Source: Saccopteryx bilineata (lineage: Eukaryota; Chordata; Mammalia; Chiroptera; Emballonuridae). From it: DNA of 64,000 nt. The stretch spans positions 49,776,113 to 49,840,112 of the forward strand of contig NC_089496.1 in the NCBI RefSeq assembly GCF_036850765.1, in the 5' to 3' direction. Of the stretch, positions 32,070 to 41,372 are shown piece by piece; positions within the stretch are counted from its first letter, which is position 1, and each line of letters opens with the position of its first letter. The position numbers and the translations under genes are program-made. The notes beneath the pieces are model-generated. The model was not told where the DNA came from. It ran no database searches and saw nothing but the letters and a program-made list of their open reading frames with translations.

Positions 32070-33140
32070 CTTCCTGGGTGTGTGAGGGAACATCAGCTCC
32101 CACAGTGCACCACTGGCCTCTCCGATCTAGCCAGTTCATGACAACGTGGGGTCACTGGCAGCAACTTGGTGCCAGCCATTTCTGAGCCCTGGCAGCGACA
32201 GAAAAATGCCCTTGATATTTCAGAGCCATGAGTTTGACAGGTTCGGCAGATGAAACAGCTGACACCAATTAGGAGCATAAATTTGGACGTGCCGGCCAAC
32301 TTAAAAATAAGCAAGTCGTGCGCACAGCGATCCACCAGCTGGAATGGGAACCATCTATTAAATCGAGCACTTGCCGCTCAGGGTCTGTGGCAAGTTAACT
32401 ACCTAAGAATGCACAGGAGACAAAACACCCTCAAGAGAACGGTGTCTGTTTGTTCTGTTTAGTAGCTTTTTAACCGCAGCATGTTCCTCCGCCTAATCTC
32501 CTTCACATCAGAGGCTGGTGGTTGATTCTATACTTATGGTTCACGTTGGCAATAAACAATACAAAATAAAGGACTCATCCAGTAATAGTAAGTTACGTGG
32601 CAGAAACAGAATGGTATGGACAAGGCTCTCCGAGTTGTCTCTGTTCCCTGCTATGTAATGTTGGGCTAAGGGCACATGGTGTCTGCTTTCCAGGGGGACC
32701 GAAGACAGAGTGAAGTTCCTGCCTCGGAGTCCTAGGTCTGCCCTGCAACACCGGGGAGAGCTTCGCCTCTCTGCTCCGTACCTTCACTCAGATGTGGCTA
32801 ACACTCATCTACCCACGAATCCTGTCGTAATGATGCTATTGTCTCCGCTTTTAATGTTTAAATAAATGAAGGTTTAGAGAAGGAAACTTTTCACTCCAGG
32901 TGACAACACAGATCTGCGGTCAGCAAACCCCAAATTCCATGCACCGCCCACCGTAGTGGGTGGGTCACGGACCGCTGCTCCCTGGGAAAATTCCATTGTT
33001 CTTATTTGAAAATAAAAAGCAATTCGCTGTTTAAGCCTGCTCACACTTGACCTTCTGCTTAGTGAGCTTTGCTCAACCAGCAATGGTCAACTCCTTAGAT
33101 TTAATACCTCCTTCTTCCCATCATATCCAACTTCCACGGG
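32070..33140. other. Single-copy sequence, candidate constrained element at 32160-32420
   Basis: No gene or repeat is recognised. The part 32160-32420 is free of repeats and low-complexity sequence and contains CAGCTGACACCAATTAGG, which includes an E-box and a TAATT homeodomain-type core. It could be a conserved non-coding element, but conservation cannot be judged from one sequence. Confidence 0.35.
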
Positions 33141-33143
33141 GCC

Positions 33144-33512
33144 TTTTTTTTTGTATCTTTCTGAAGTTGGAAACGGAGAGGCAGTCAGACAGACTCCCAC
33201 ATGCGCCTGACTGGGATCCACCTGGCATGCCCACCAGGGGGTGGTGCTCTGCCCATCTGGGGCGTTGCTCTGTTGCAACCAGAGCCATTCTAGCGCCTGA
33301 GGCAGAGGCCATGGAGCCATCCTCAGCACCCGGGCCAACTTTGCTCCAATGGAGCCTTGGCTGTGGGAGGGGAAGAGAGAGACAGAGAGGAAGGAGAGGG
33401 GGAGGGGTGGAGAAGCAGATGGGTGCCTCTCCTGTGTGCCCTGGCTGGGAATCGAACCCAGGACTCCTGCATGCCAGGCTGATGCTCTACTACTGAGCCA
33501 ACCAGCCAGGGC
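33144..33512 (-). mobile_element. Long VES-type tRNA SINE
   Basis: A full-length minus-strand copy with tail T-run at 33144-33152 and head complement ending CCAGCCAGGGC. A probable TSD is CCACGGGGCC before and CCACAGGGCC after. Its CTCF-like site has decayed to CCACCAGGGGGTG (33231-33243). The 180-codon open frame across it is SINE-derived. Confidence 0.94.
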
Positions 33513-33519
33513 CCCACAG

Positions 33520-33815
33520 GGCCTTCTGAGTCTCTTTTCTGGACTTCTCATGACTCTGCTTTTTCCCATTCTCCATCCCACTGGCTCGGTCGTACGACCG
33601 TGTGGAGGCCCTTCTAGGGGTCTCCCCACCTTTTCCCCACCTTCTTCCGATCTATTCTCTTTGCAAGGCTGACTGCTTGGCTCTCGATATTATAATTTTC
33701 TTCTTCATTGAGAAATCCTTGAAGCACATCCCTCTTCTCTCCCAGGTTCAGCTCGCCCCACTCCCAACAGTAAGCCAATTGCTTCTGTCTCTGTGTGACT
33801 CTCTCTGCCGGAACC
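33520..33815. other. Single-copy sequence, no gene seen
   Basis: Nothing recognised between the SINE and the minisatellite. Confidence 0.45.
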
Positions 33816-33817
33816 CT

Positions 33818-34123
33818 AGTCTCACTCACCTTATCTCAGGAAGTGCTTCCTCCTAGTCTCACCTTATCCCAGGAAGCGCTTCCTCCTAGTCTCACCTTAT
33901 CCCAGGAAGCGCTTCCTCCTAGTCTCACCTTATCCCAGGAAGCGCTTCCTCCTAGTCTCACCTTATCCCAGGAAGCGCTTCCTCCTAGTCTCACCTTATC
34001 CCAGGAAGCGCTTCCTCCTAGTCTCACCTTATCCCTGGAAGCACTTCCTTCTAGTCTCACTCACCTTATCCCAGGAAGTGCTTCCTGCTAGTCTCACCTT
34101 ATCCCTGGAAGTGCTTCTTCCAT
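33818..34123. repeat. 33-bp minisatellite with palindromic GGAA/TTCC core
   Basis: Nine units of mostly 33 bp are present; units 1 and 8 are 37-38 bp because of an extra CTCA. Units 2 to 6 are identical over the core AGGAAGCGCTTCCT, a perfect 14-bp palindrome, at 33871, 33904, 33937, 33970 and 34003. Units 1, 7, 8 and 9 have one or more changes in it. As 33 is divisible by 3, an 11-residue peptide repeat is open on both strands. I regard this as a by-product. Confidence 0.96.
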
Positions 34124-34129
34124 CCTTGA

Positions 34130-35144
34130 AAGCTCGAATTCCCCGGGAAGACTTTGGTCCTGCGCCTGCCTCCTTAGGAACACTACCACCACCTCTACAT
34201 GATCTGCCACTCACCCACCCTTGTCAATTTACAGGGATTACCATGAAGTTCCCCCCAAACTGGCAAACAAGGAAGTAAGTGGCTCTCTGAGAGTTAAACT
34301 GTAAAACCAACAGAAAGGACAAGTGCAAAGTCATTTTCAAGGGCTAGGATAGTTTCCAAGCCTGAAAGATTGCGTTATAATAAATCCAAAACCCTTGCGG
34401 CAGGATTGGCTCTGGAATTCAGATAGCTTTTGTACTACAATGCATATGACATATGTTAGGTAACATCTTCAGCACACTGTGTCATGAAAATCATCAATAT
34501 TTGTGTAGCGAAGATATGAATCTCACAATAAGAAACACAAATAAAGATTATGAATGGCTTTGTGTTATTTGAAGTCAGATTTGCCCTAATCTTATTAATA
34601 CTGTGTTTGGTTTTCAGAGCTTTGGGGATGTCAGAATTGTGGATAATGGGTTGTGGGCCTGAATATCCTGGAATAAAGACATTCTCCATCAGAAAGGGAG
34701 AAGTCAACCCTGGAAGGTTAGAAAGGGGAGAAGCACAGAGCACGGCTGAGCGGTGACCATTCGAGCCATCTCCTGCAGGAGGGAGGCTTGGCTGAGTATT
34801 CTGAATCCACTGTCAAGGGCCACCACTAAGAAAACAAAGAGTGTTGGGCTGGCTCAGCTGAGACCTTTCAAGAGTTGACTCATTTGGGCAGACTTATTCC
34901 ACTCTCAGACTCCCCCTAAAAAGTGGATTACCGATCTTGGCATATATGAAATGCCGGCAGGGGAATGGATTCTTTCCATAACTTTGAGAGCTTACTCGTA
35001 CTCCATGCATGTGTACATATATACAGTTATGTATGTATGTATGTATGTATGTATGTATGGAGTCACGCTCGGGGATCTTAAGCCCTTAGAGTGAATTCTG
35101 CTTCTCTTTTACTGCTTGTTCTTGACACCATTGGGCACGCTTTT
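34130..35144. other. Single-copy sequence with an (ATGT)n tract
   Basis: No gene is recognised. A (TATG)n tetranucleotide run lies at 35029-35058. Confidence 0.5.
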
Positions 35145-35152
35145 GTATATGA

Positions 35153-35471
35153 CTGGGGTCAGGAACCTATGGCTTGCGAGCCAGATGTGGCTCTTTTGAT
35201 GGCTGCATCTGGCTCGCAGACAAGTCTTTAATAAAAAATAATAACTTTAAAAATATAAAACATTCTTGTGTATTACAATCCATTCATTTCCTACCGCTCA
35301 TGTTCATGGTTGCGGGTAGCTGGAGCCAATCACAGCTGTCCTCCAGCACAACAACAAATTTTTATGGGATAACGCCTAACGTACACGGGACATTGTATGG
35401 CTCTTATGGAATTACATTGTAAAATATGTGGCATTCATGTCTCTCTCAGCCAAAAAGGTTCCCGACCCCTG
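35153..35471 (+). mobile_element. Non-autonomous hAT element, family 2
   Basis: A 319-bp element with termini CTGGGGTCAGGAACC and GGTTCCCGACCCCTG has an 8-bp TSD, GTATATGA (35145-35152) / GTATATAA (35472-35479), matching at 7 of 8 positions. Sub-terminal 'tggctcgcgag'-like and 'ctggctcgcag' segments form a further short inverted repeat. It has no coding capacity and is distinct in sequence from the hAT elements at 2542 and 55345. Confidence 0.88.
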
Positions 35472-35744
35472 GTATATAAAGTGGATCCCATCACAGGGAT
35501 TATTGCAGAGATGGTAACTGTTCTAAGCCCCAACGCCTGTTGTCCTAGGTCCTAGCAGCACACTTCCCTTGGCTCTACAGCCAGAACGCAGACTGATGAC
35601 CTAGCTCCTCATCTAACTTCTGATACCCAACTGTCTTTTATATTTTAAGGTAGTTCTAAATGGAGATAAAAAGTTCTTTTAGACTGCAGGTTATAAAACA
35701 GACCATAAGGCTACAGCGGTATATTATTTGACTAGCACAGTATT

Positions 35745-36312
35745 TTTGATAGGTTCTATTTTCAGACACATTTTTGATTGTGGTATATAATGCACAAAGG
35801 GTACAAAATTTAAGGGTATGCCTCTTTGGGTTTGGACATTTATACATACCCGTTCCACCACCATCCAGATCAACATATAGATCCTGTGCCTCTGCCAATC
35901 AGTGCCTCCCTTCCTAGCACTGATCTCTGTTCTGACTCTTCTTCATTGCCAGGCAGCGTGCTTGTTCTTGAACTTGATGACATGGGATTCATAGTCTATA
36001 CACTTCTGTGTCTTGACTCCTTTCACTTACCATGGAGAGATCATCTGGGAGATTCATTCATGTTGGAGCATATAGAAATATTTTGTTCGTTTTTATTGCT
36101 GTGTAGTATTTTATATGAATATATCACAATTTGTTTATCTCTTATGTTGATAGGATTTTTCTGTTGTTTACAAATGATGCTCTTATAAAAAAAAAGATGC
36201 TATGAACATCCCTGTGCATGGCTCACATTGCATTTTACCTCTCATTTCTCTCAGGTATATGCCTGGAAGCAGAATTTCTGGGATGAGGTTAGATAAGCAC
36301 AATAAACGGTTA
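35745..36312 (-). mobile_element. LINE-1 ORF2/3' UTR fragment (1 of 3)
   Basis: The minus strand reads the end of L1 ORF2 ('cccagaaattctgcttccaggcatatacc' near 36250-36280, then 'gggatgttcatagcatc') and continues into 3' UTR near 35760-35880. It is truncated on its 5' side by the tail of the next L1 fragment at 36314. Confidence 0.75.
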
Positions 36313-36313
36313 A

Positions 36314-37510
36314 AAAAAACTTTTATTTTGAGATAATTATAGATTTACATACAGCTATAAGAAACAGTGAGACCCTGGCTGGGTGAATCAGTTGGTTAGA
36401 ACATTGTCCTGATACGCCAAGGTTGCAGGTTCAATCCCTGGTCAGGGCACATATAGGAATCAACCAATGAATGCAAAAATAAGTAGAACAACAAGTCAAT
36501 GTCTCTCTATCTCTCTCTTTCTCTCCCCCTCACTTCCCTTTCCTCTCTCTCTAAAAAATCAATTAAGAAAAAAGAAATAGCAAGAAATCCCAAGTACCCC
36601 TTAGCTTTCCTCAATGGTAACATATTGCAATTTACAATGTCACACCCAGAATATTATTGATACAAAACAGTTTTGTCACCACAAGGGTTCCTCATGTTGC
36701 CTCGTGTAGTCACACTCACTTCCCTCTTACCCCTATACCCTATCAACCTCTGGGAACCACTAACTTATTCTGTTCTCTTATGATTCTGTCGTCTTGAGAA
36801 TTTTATATTAATGAGTATGTAACTTTCTCAGGGCTGGCATTTTTTTTCCAACATAATTCTCTAGAGATTAATTCAATTAATTCAAGTTTTTGTGCCTATG
36901 AATAATTTGTTGCTTTTTATTGCTCAGAACTATTCCCTGGTATGGAGGTACCATACTTGGTTAATCATTCGCCCATTGTAGAATTTCTGGGCTGTTCTCG
37001 GTATTTGCCTATTAATAATAAAGCTATTAAGAATGTTTGTGTACAGGTTTTTTGATTCAATGAAGATTTTATTTCTCTGGGATAAATGCCCAGTGGTATG
37101 ATCACTGGGTCCTATGGTCGTTAGAGGTTCAAGTTTTTAAGAAACTCAGAAACTATTTTCCAGAGTAGCGGCCTCATGTAACAGCCTCATCAGCAATGTG
37201 CGGGCGAGCTAACTTCTGCGCACCCTCGCCAACATTGGATGTTGTCATTACTTTTTATTTGATCCATTCTGATCGACGTTTAGTATTAGCGCATTGTGGT
37301 TTTAATTTGAATTTCCCTAATGGCTAATGATGTTGAACATCTTTTTATGTGTTTATTTGCCATCTGCGTATCCTCTTCTGTGAAACGTCCTTTCCTGTCC
37401 TCTGCCCATTTTCTAACAGGCTGTTGCTGTGGGATTTTGTTGTCGTTGAGAATTCTAGATACCCACCTTTCGTCATATTTAGTTTACAGATATTTAGCTC
37501 TGTTCTGGGG
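36314..37510 (-). mobile_element. LINE-1 ORF2/3' UTR fragment (2 of 3) with complete 3' end
   Basis: The minus strand runs from distal ORF2 (complement of 'tggttttaatttgaatttccctaatgg' at 37298) through the 3' UTR. It ends at a T-rich stretch near 36312-36330, the complement of the L1 tail. A short VES SINE (36374-36570) sits inside. This L1 appears to have inserted into, or beside, fragment 1. Confidence 0.75.
36374..36570 (+). mobile_element. Short VES SINE inside LINE-1
   Basis: The classic short VES layout is present: CCCTGGCTGGGTGAATCAGT head, B-box-like GGTTCAATCCC at 36428-36438, then GGTCAGGGCACATA, a CT-rich region and CTCTAAAAAATCAATTAAG. A degenerate TSD of the AAGAAA(C/T)AG type flanks it. 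Confidence 0.9.
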
Positions 37511-37525
37511 CTTACTTATCCTCCT

Positions 37526-37570
37526 AAGTAGGTTTGCCTCTAGCTGTAAACCTACTTTCGCCCAACCCTG
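37526..37570. mobile_element. Deleted mariner-type MITE remnant
   Basis: The right terminus, GTAAACCTACTTTCGCCC followed by AACCCTG and TA, matches the terminal repeat of the intact MITE at 47827. Only ten bases of the left arm (AAGTAGGTTT, 37526-37535) remain, pairing with AAACCTACTT (37548-37557). It sits between two L1 fragments. Confidence 0.75.
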
Positions 37571-37582
37571 TATAAGTGAGAT

Positions 37583-38168
37583 CATGGTATTTGTGTTTCT
37601 CTGTCTGACTTATCTATTTAACATTATGTCCTCAAGGTCCGTCCCTGTTGCCACAAATGGCAGGATTGCCTCTGTTATGACTGAATAGTGTTTCACTGTC
37701 TGGATAGAACACCATTTATTTTTCCATTCGCCTACTGAAGAACGTCTTGGTTGCTTCCCAGTGGTGACAGTTATGAATAAAGCTGCTGGGAACAGCCATG
37801 TGCACATTTTAGTGTGGACATTAAGTTTTCAACACCTTTGGGTAGATGCCAAGGAGCGCAACTGCTGAACAGAATGATAGTTTTGTTAAAAATAAATAAA
37901 CTGTCTTACAAAGTGGCTGCATCTTTTTGCATTCCCACCACCAAGAATGAGTTCCATTGCTCCATGATCTCATCAGTAGTGGGTGTGGCCAGTGGTCCCA
38001 ATGTTGGCCATTCTCATAGGTGTCCAGTGGTACCTCATGGTTGGTTTAATTAGCATTTGCTGATGACCGATGATGTGAGATAGCATTTTATATGATTATT
38101 TGCCATCTGTATATCTTCTCTGGTAAGATGTCTGTTAAAGTCTTTGGACTGTTACCGAACTGGGTTGC
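37583..38168 (-). mobile_element. LINE-1 ORF2 fragment (3 of 3)
   Basis: The minus strand again reads distal L1 ORF2, from the complement of 'ttatttgccatctgtatatcttctctgg' (38096) to the complement of 'gtgagatcatggtatttgtg' (37577-37596). It overlaps the ORF2 region represented in fragments 1 and 2, so it is a separate insertion. Confidence 0.75.
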
Positions 38169-38169
38169 C

Positions 38170-38232
38170 TTTTTTTTTTTTTTTTTTTAATCTGATTTTT
38201 TTTTTTTTAATTCTTTTTTTTTTTTTTTTTCA
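38170..38232. repeat. Poly(T)-rich tract
   Basis: Three long T-runs (38170-38188, 38199-38208, 38213-38230) separated by a few bases. The last is the tail of the adjoining minus-strand SINE. Confidence 0.9.
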
Positions 38233-38612
38233 TTTTTCTGAAGCTGGAAACAGGGAGAGACAGTCAGACAGACTCCCGCATGCGCCCGACCGGGATCCAC
38301 CCGGCACGCCCACCAGGGGCGACGCTCTGCCCACCAGGGGGCGATGCTCTGCCCATCCTGGGCATCGCCATGTTGCGACCAGAGCCACTCTAGCGCCTGG
38401 GGCAGAGGCCAAGGAGCCATCCCCAGCGCCCGGGCCATCTTTGCTCCAATGGAGCCTTGGCTGCGGGAGGGGAAGAGAGAGACAGAGAGGAAAGTGCGGC
38501 GGAGGGGTGGAGAAGCAAATGGGCGCTTCTCCTGTGTGCCCTGGCCGGGAATCGAACCCGGGTCCTCCGCACGCTAGGCCGACGCTCTACCACTGAGCCA
38601 ACCGGCCAGGGC
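38214..38612 (-). mobile_element. Long VES-type tRNA SINE with duplicated CTCF-like box
   Basis: A full-length minus-strand copy with intact head complement ending CCGGCCAGGGC. The CTCF-like box is tandemly duplicated: a damaged unit at 38310-38321 (one G short) and an intact CCACCAGGGGGCG at 38331-38343. It shares this duplication with the copies at 6043 and 39534. Confidence 0.95.
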
Positions 38613-38619
38613 CTCAGTT

Positions 38620-39520
38620 GTATGTCTTTAGCGAAATCTTTTGTTTTTTCAAAGAACGAATACATCAAATTGTTGGTTGAACTTGAGTTCCTAGTACGCA
38701 TGCAGGATTTTAAATATTAAATGTACCAGCCCTTCTATGCTTCCTAAACAACTAACCAGCACTTTGTACTCCTTGTTGTTTACCTTCCAAAGGCCTCGAT
38801 AATTTGCCTCCTCCACAGAATAACCAGAGTCAGTGAGATAATTTTGACAGATTTTTCTCAAAGCACTCTGCACTGATTAAAATAAAAATAAGGTGTTCTG
38901 ACATCTTGGAAGGGCAATATGTATTATACCCTGTCCGTTACTCACAGGAAGTAAGAATGCTGACTTTAGTCTCACCTAATTACTGTCTAAGGATACATCT
39001 ACAGATGGGTGAAAATTGTACACCACAATTTAAATGGCATTTGATGTTTCAGGAAACTGACAATTTAAAAAAATTACAGTGGCAAGGTAATCACTTACCC
39101 AACCACTCACTTCTCCTCGGTACCTCATTTCAACATTATTATCTCTTTCAAGATTTTATGTCCAAATTAGGGTCACATTCTGAGGTACAGAAGAAGCCTT
39201 CCTTATTTGAGCTTCCAGCTACCCAGGGTCAAATGCGGTACAAAAATATTAAATGGAAAATTCCAGAAATAAATAATTCATAGGTTTTAAATTACGTGCT
39301 GTTTTGTATAGTGTGAAGATATCTTACGCTCTCTGCTCTGTCCTGCCCAGAGGGAAACACTGTGGTTTCAGACATCCATCCACCAGGGGTCTGGGGATGT
39401 ATACGCCTTGGGTAAGAGCGGTCTACTGTAAGGGGTGTTAGGGACTTCAACACATGGTTTTGCCAGGGGGTGAGCACAGTCAGCCCACGACCCTGGATGG
39501 AGAGACTGGACCACCCAGTA
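38620..39520. other. Single-copy sequence, no gene seen
   Basis: A 125-codon open frame at 38906-39283 is AT-rich and has no recognisable domain. No repeats were identified. Confidence 0.5.
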
Positions 39521-39533
39521 AAAAGTGTGGGAG

Positions 39534-39935
39534 GCCCTGGCCAGTTGGCTCAGTGGTAGAGCGTCGGCCTGGCGTGCAGAAGTCCTGGGTTCAATTCCCG
39601 GCCAGGGCACACAGGAGAGGCACCCATCTGCTTCTCCACCCCTCCCCCTCTCCTTCCTTTCTGTCTCTCTCTTCCCCTCCCGCAGCAAGGCTCCACTGGA
39701 GCAAGGATGGCCCGGGCGCTAGGGATGGCTTCTCGGCCTCTGCTCCAGGTGCTAGAGTGGCTCTGGTCGCAACAAAGCGACGCCCCGGAGGGGCAGAGCA
39801 TCGCCCCCTGGTGGGCAGAGCGTCGCCCTCTGGTGGTCGTGCCGGGTGGATCCCGGTTGGGTGCATGCGGGAGTCTGTCTGACTGTCTCTCCCCTTTCCG
39901 GCTTCAGAAAAATACAGAAAAAAAAATTTTTTTTT
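39534..39935 (+). mobile_element. Long VES-type tRNA SINE with duplicated CTCF-like box
   Basis: A full-length plus-strand copy from GCCCTGGCCAGTTGGCTCAG to an A-rich tail near 39917-39926. TSD AAAAAGTGTGG is found at 39520-39530 and again at about 39937-39947. The box is present twice on the minus strand: CGCCCCCTGGTGG (39802-39814) and CGCCCTCTGGTGG (39824-39836). The 142-codon open frame is SINE-derived. Confidence 0.96.
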
Positions 39936-41073
39936 AAAAAGTGTGGTGAGTATCTGTGACTGAAAGGGGAAGGGCTAGATTCAGGGTACACAAAGCAGTT
40001 TTGCTCAAACGAGGCAGGGTTCTGAAGAGTATCGTTCGAGTTGGTCAGGAAAGGACTCCGCGTCTGCTTTGGGATGGGTCTGCCCTGAGCTGGTCCACGC
40101 CATAGAACCACAGGGCCCGAGTCTCGGAGGCGAGCTGGGTTTCAGGGTTCCGTGGGTTCTCAGGGTCGTGGCTCAGGCCCATTCGTCTGCATACTACGTT
40201 TGAGACTTGGCTGGTGTTTCTCTTCAGCACATTAATATAAAGTTCTGCCATTTTCTAATGCTTGGAAAGCTCTTGCCAAAACAAACTCTCAAGATAACTT
40301 AAGCAAAACTAAATAAATAAAGAGATAAACCATCTCACCGTTTTTCCCCATTTTAACCATGTCGTGTACAAGGACAGGACGATCAGTTTCCGTATCAACT
40401 CCCCTGGCCCTGATTCGTCTCCTCCCTGTTATTATTAATAGGATAGCCTAGTTTCCGATCTAAAGCTGATTGCTCACAGCAGTCTGTCCACCCCCCACCG
40501 ACCCACGATTCCAGGGTGTAGACTCTGAGAGCCAATCTCAATGAAAAAAAAAAAAGAGAAAAGTTCTGTTCTCATTGAATTTATCAGAATATTTTGTTGT
40601 TTGATTCAAAGAACTTTAATGTTATTTGAAGGCTTAAAATGTCACAGGACATCCATTTTGCTAGTGAAGCAGAAATCCGTCCGGTGTATCTATGAGGCCT
40701 ACGGTGTAGTCTTGTGCTGTGTCTCACCTGTTCTTTCTCGTTCTCTAAACTCTGGGGCAAGTGTTGCTGTTGTACTCTTTTTGCAGAATCTTTTAGTCAA
40801 AGCCATGACAAACCTTTTTTAAGGAAATCTGAGGTGGAAAGAGAGATCCACTTGTAAGATAGAAAAAAACTTGATATTATTCATTTTTTTATTCCCAGAA
40901 AATATTCATTTAGTAATTAAATACTAGGGTTACTGTTGATACCTGTCCAGTGTCCCCAGTGTCTATGAAGTTTTCATTTCAAAGAAATAGGATGGAGAAG
41001 CAGAAGTATAAGCTCACAATATTCACAGCAAAAAAAAGTTTCACCTTGCAGTGGCTGGCCATATCTCCTAATC

Positions 41074-41139
41074 AACCAATCAGCAAGCGGAACTAGGGGA
41101 AGAATTAACCAATCAGCAAGCAGAACTAGGGGACGACTT
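41074..41139 (+). repeat. 33-bp tandem duplication carrying CCAAT boxes
   Basis: Units 41074-41106 and 41107-41139 differ at three positions, and a partial third unit (AACCAA) follows. Each starts AACCAATCAGCAAGC, an exact NF-Y-type CCAAT box in the forward direction. This arrangement is seen in some retroviral LTR promoters and in gene promoters, but no LTR boundary or TATA box was identified here. Confidence 0.9.
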
Positions 41140-41341
41140 AACCAAAGGGGTAAACTAGTGAAGACAAAAGCAAGACCGGAAATTCACTCAGAGGTAAATC
41201 GGTTTCATTTATGTCCCCAGGTGATTATCTCTGGGATGATCCTGTTTTGGGGAAGAGATTTCATTCTGTGTTTGGCATGCTTTAGCCTTCTGGCCACCAC
41301 CTCAGATTACTCCAATCTGGTTGCCATGACAATTTATTGAA

Positions 41342-41370
<29 letters not shown>
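41342..41370. repeat. 29-base T-run
   Basis: An uninterrupted T-run. It could be the tail of a minus-strand retrocopy, but the following sequence resembles no known gene or repeat. Confidence 0.9.

Positions 41371-41372
<2 letters not shown>

Noticed and set aside
33087..33629. 180-codon minus-strand frame
   Set aside because: Almost all of it is a long VES-type SINE. Comparable frames recur in the other long VES copies.
33795..34091. 98-codon frame encoding an 11-residue peptide repeat
   Set aside because: The same DNA is open on the opposite strand, and the unit length (33 bp) guarantees it. There is no start context, signal or flanking coding sequence.
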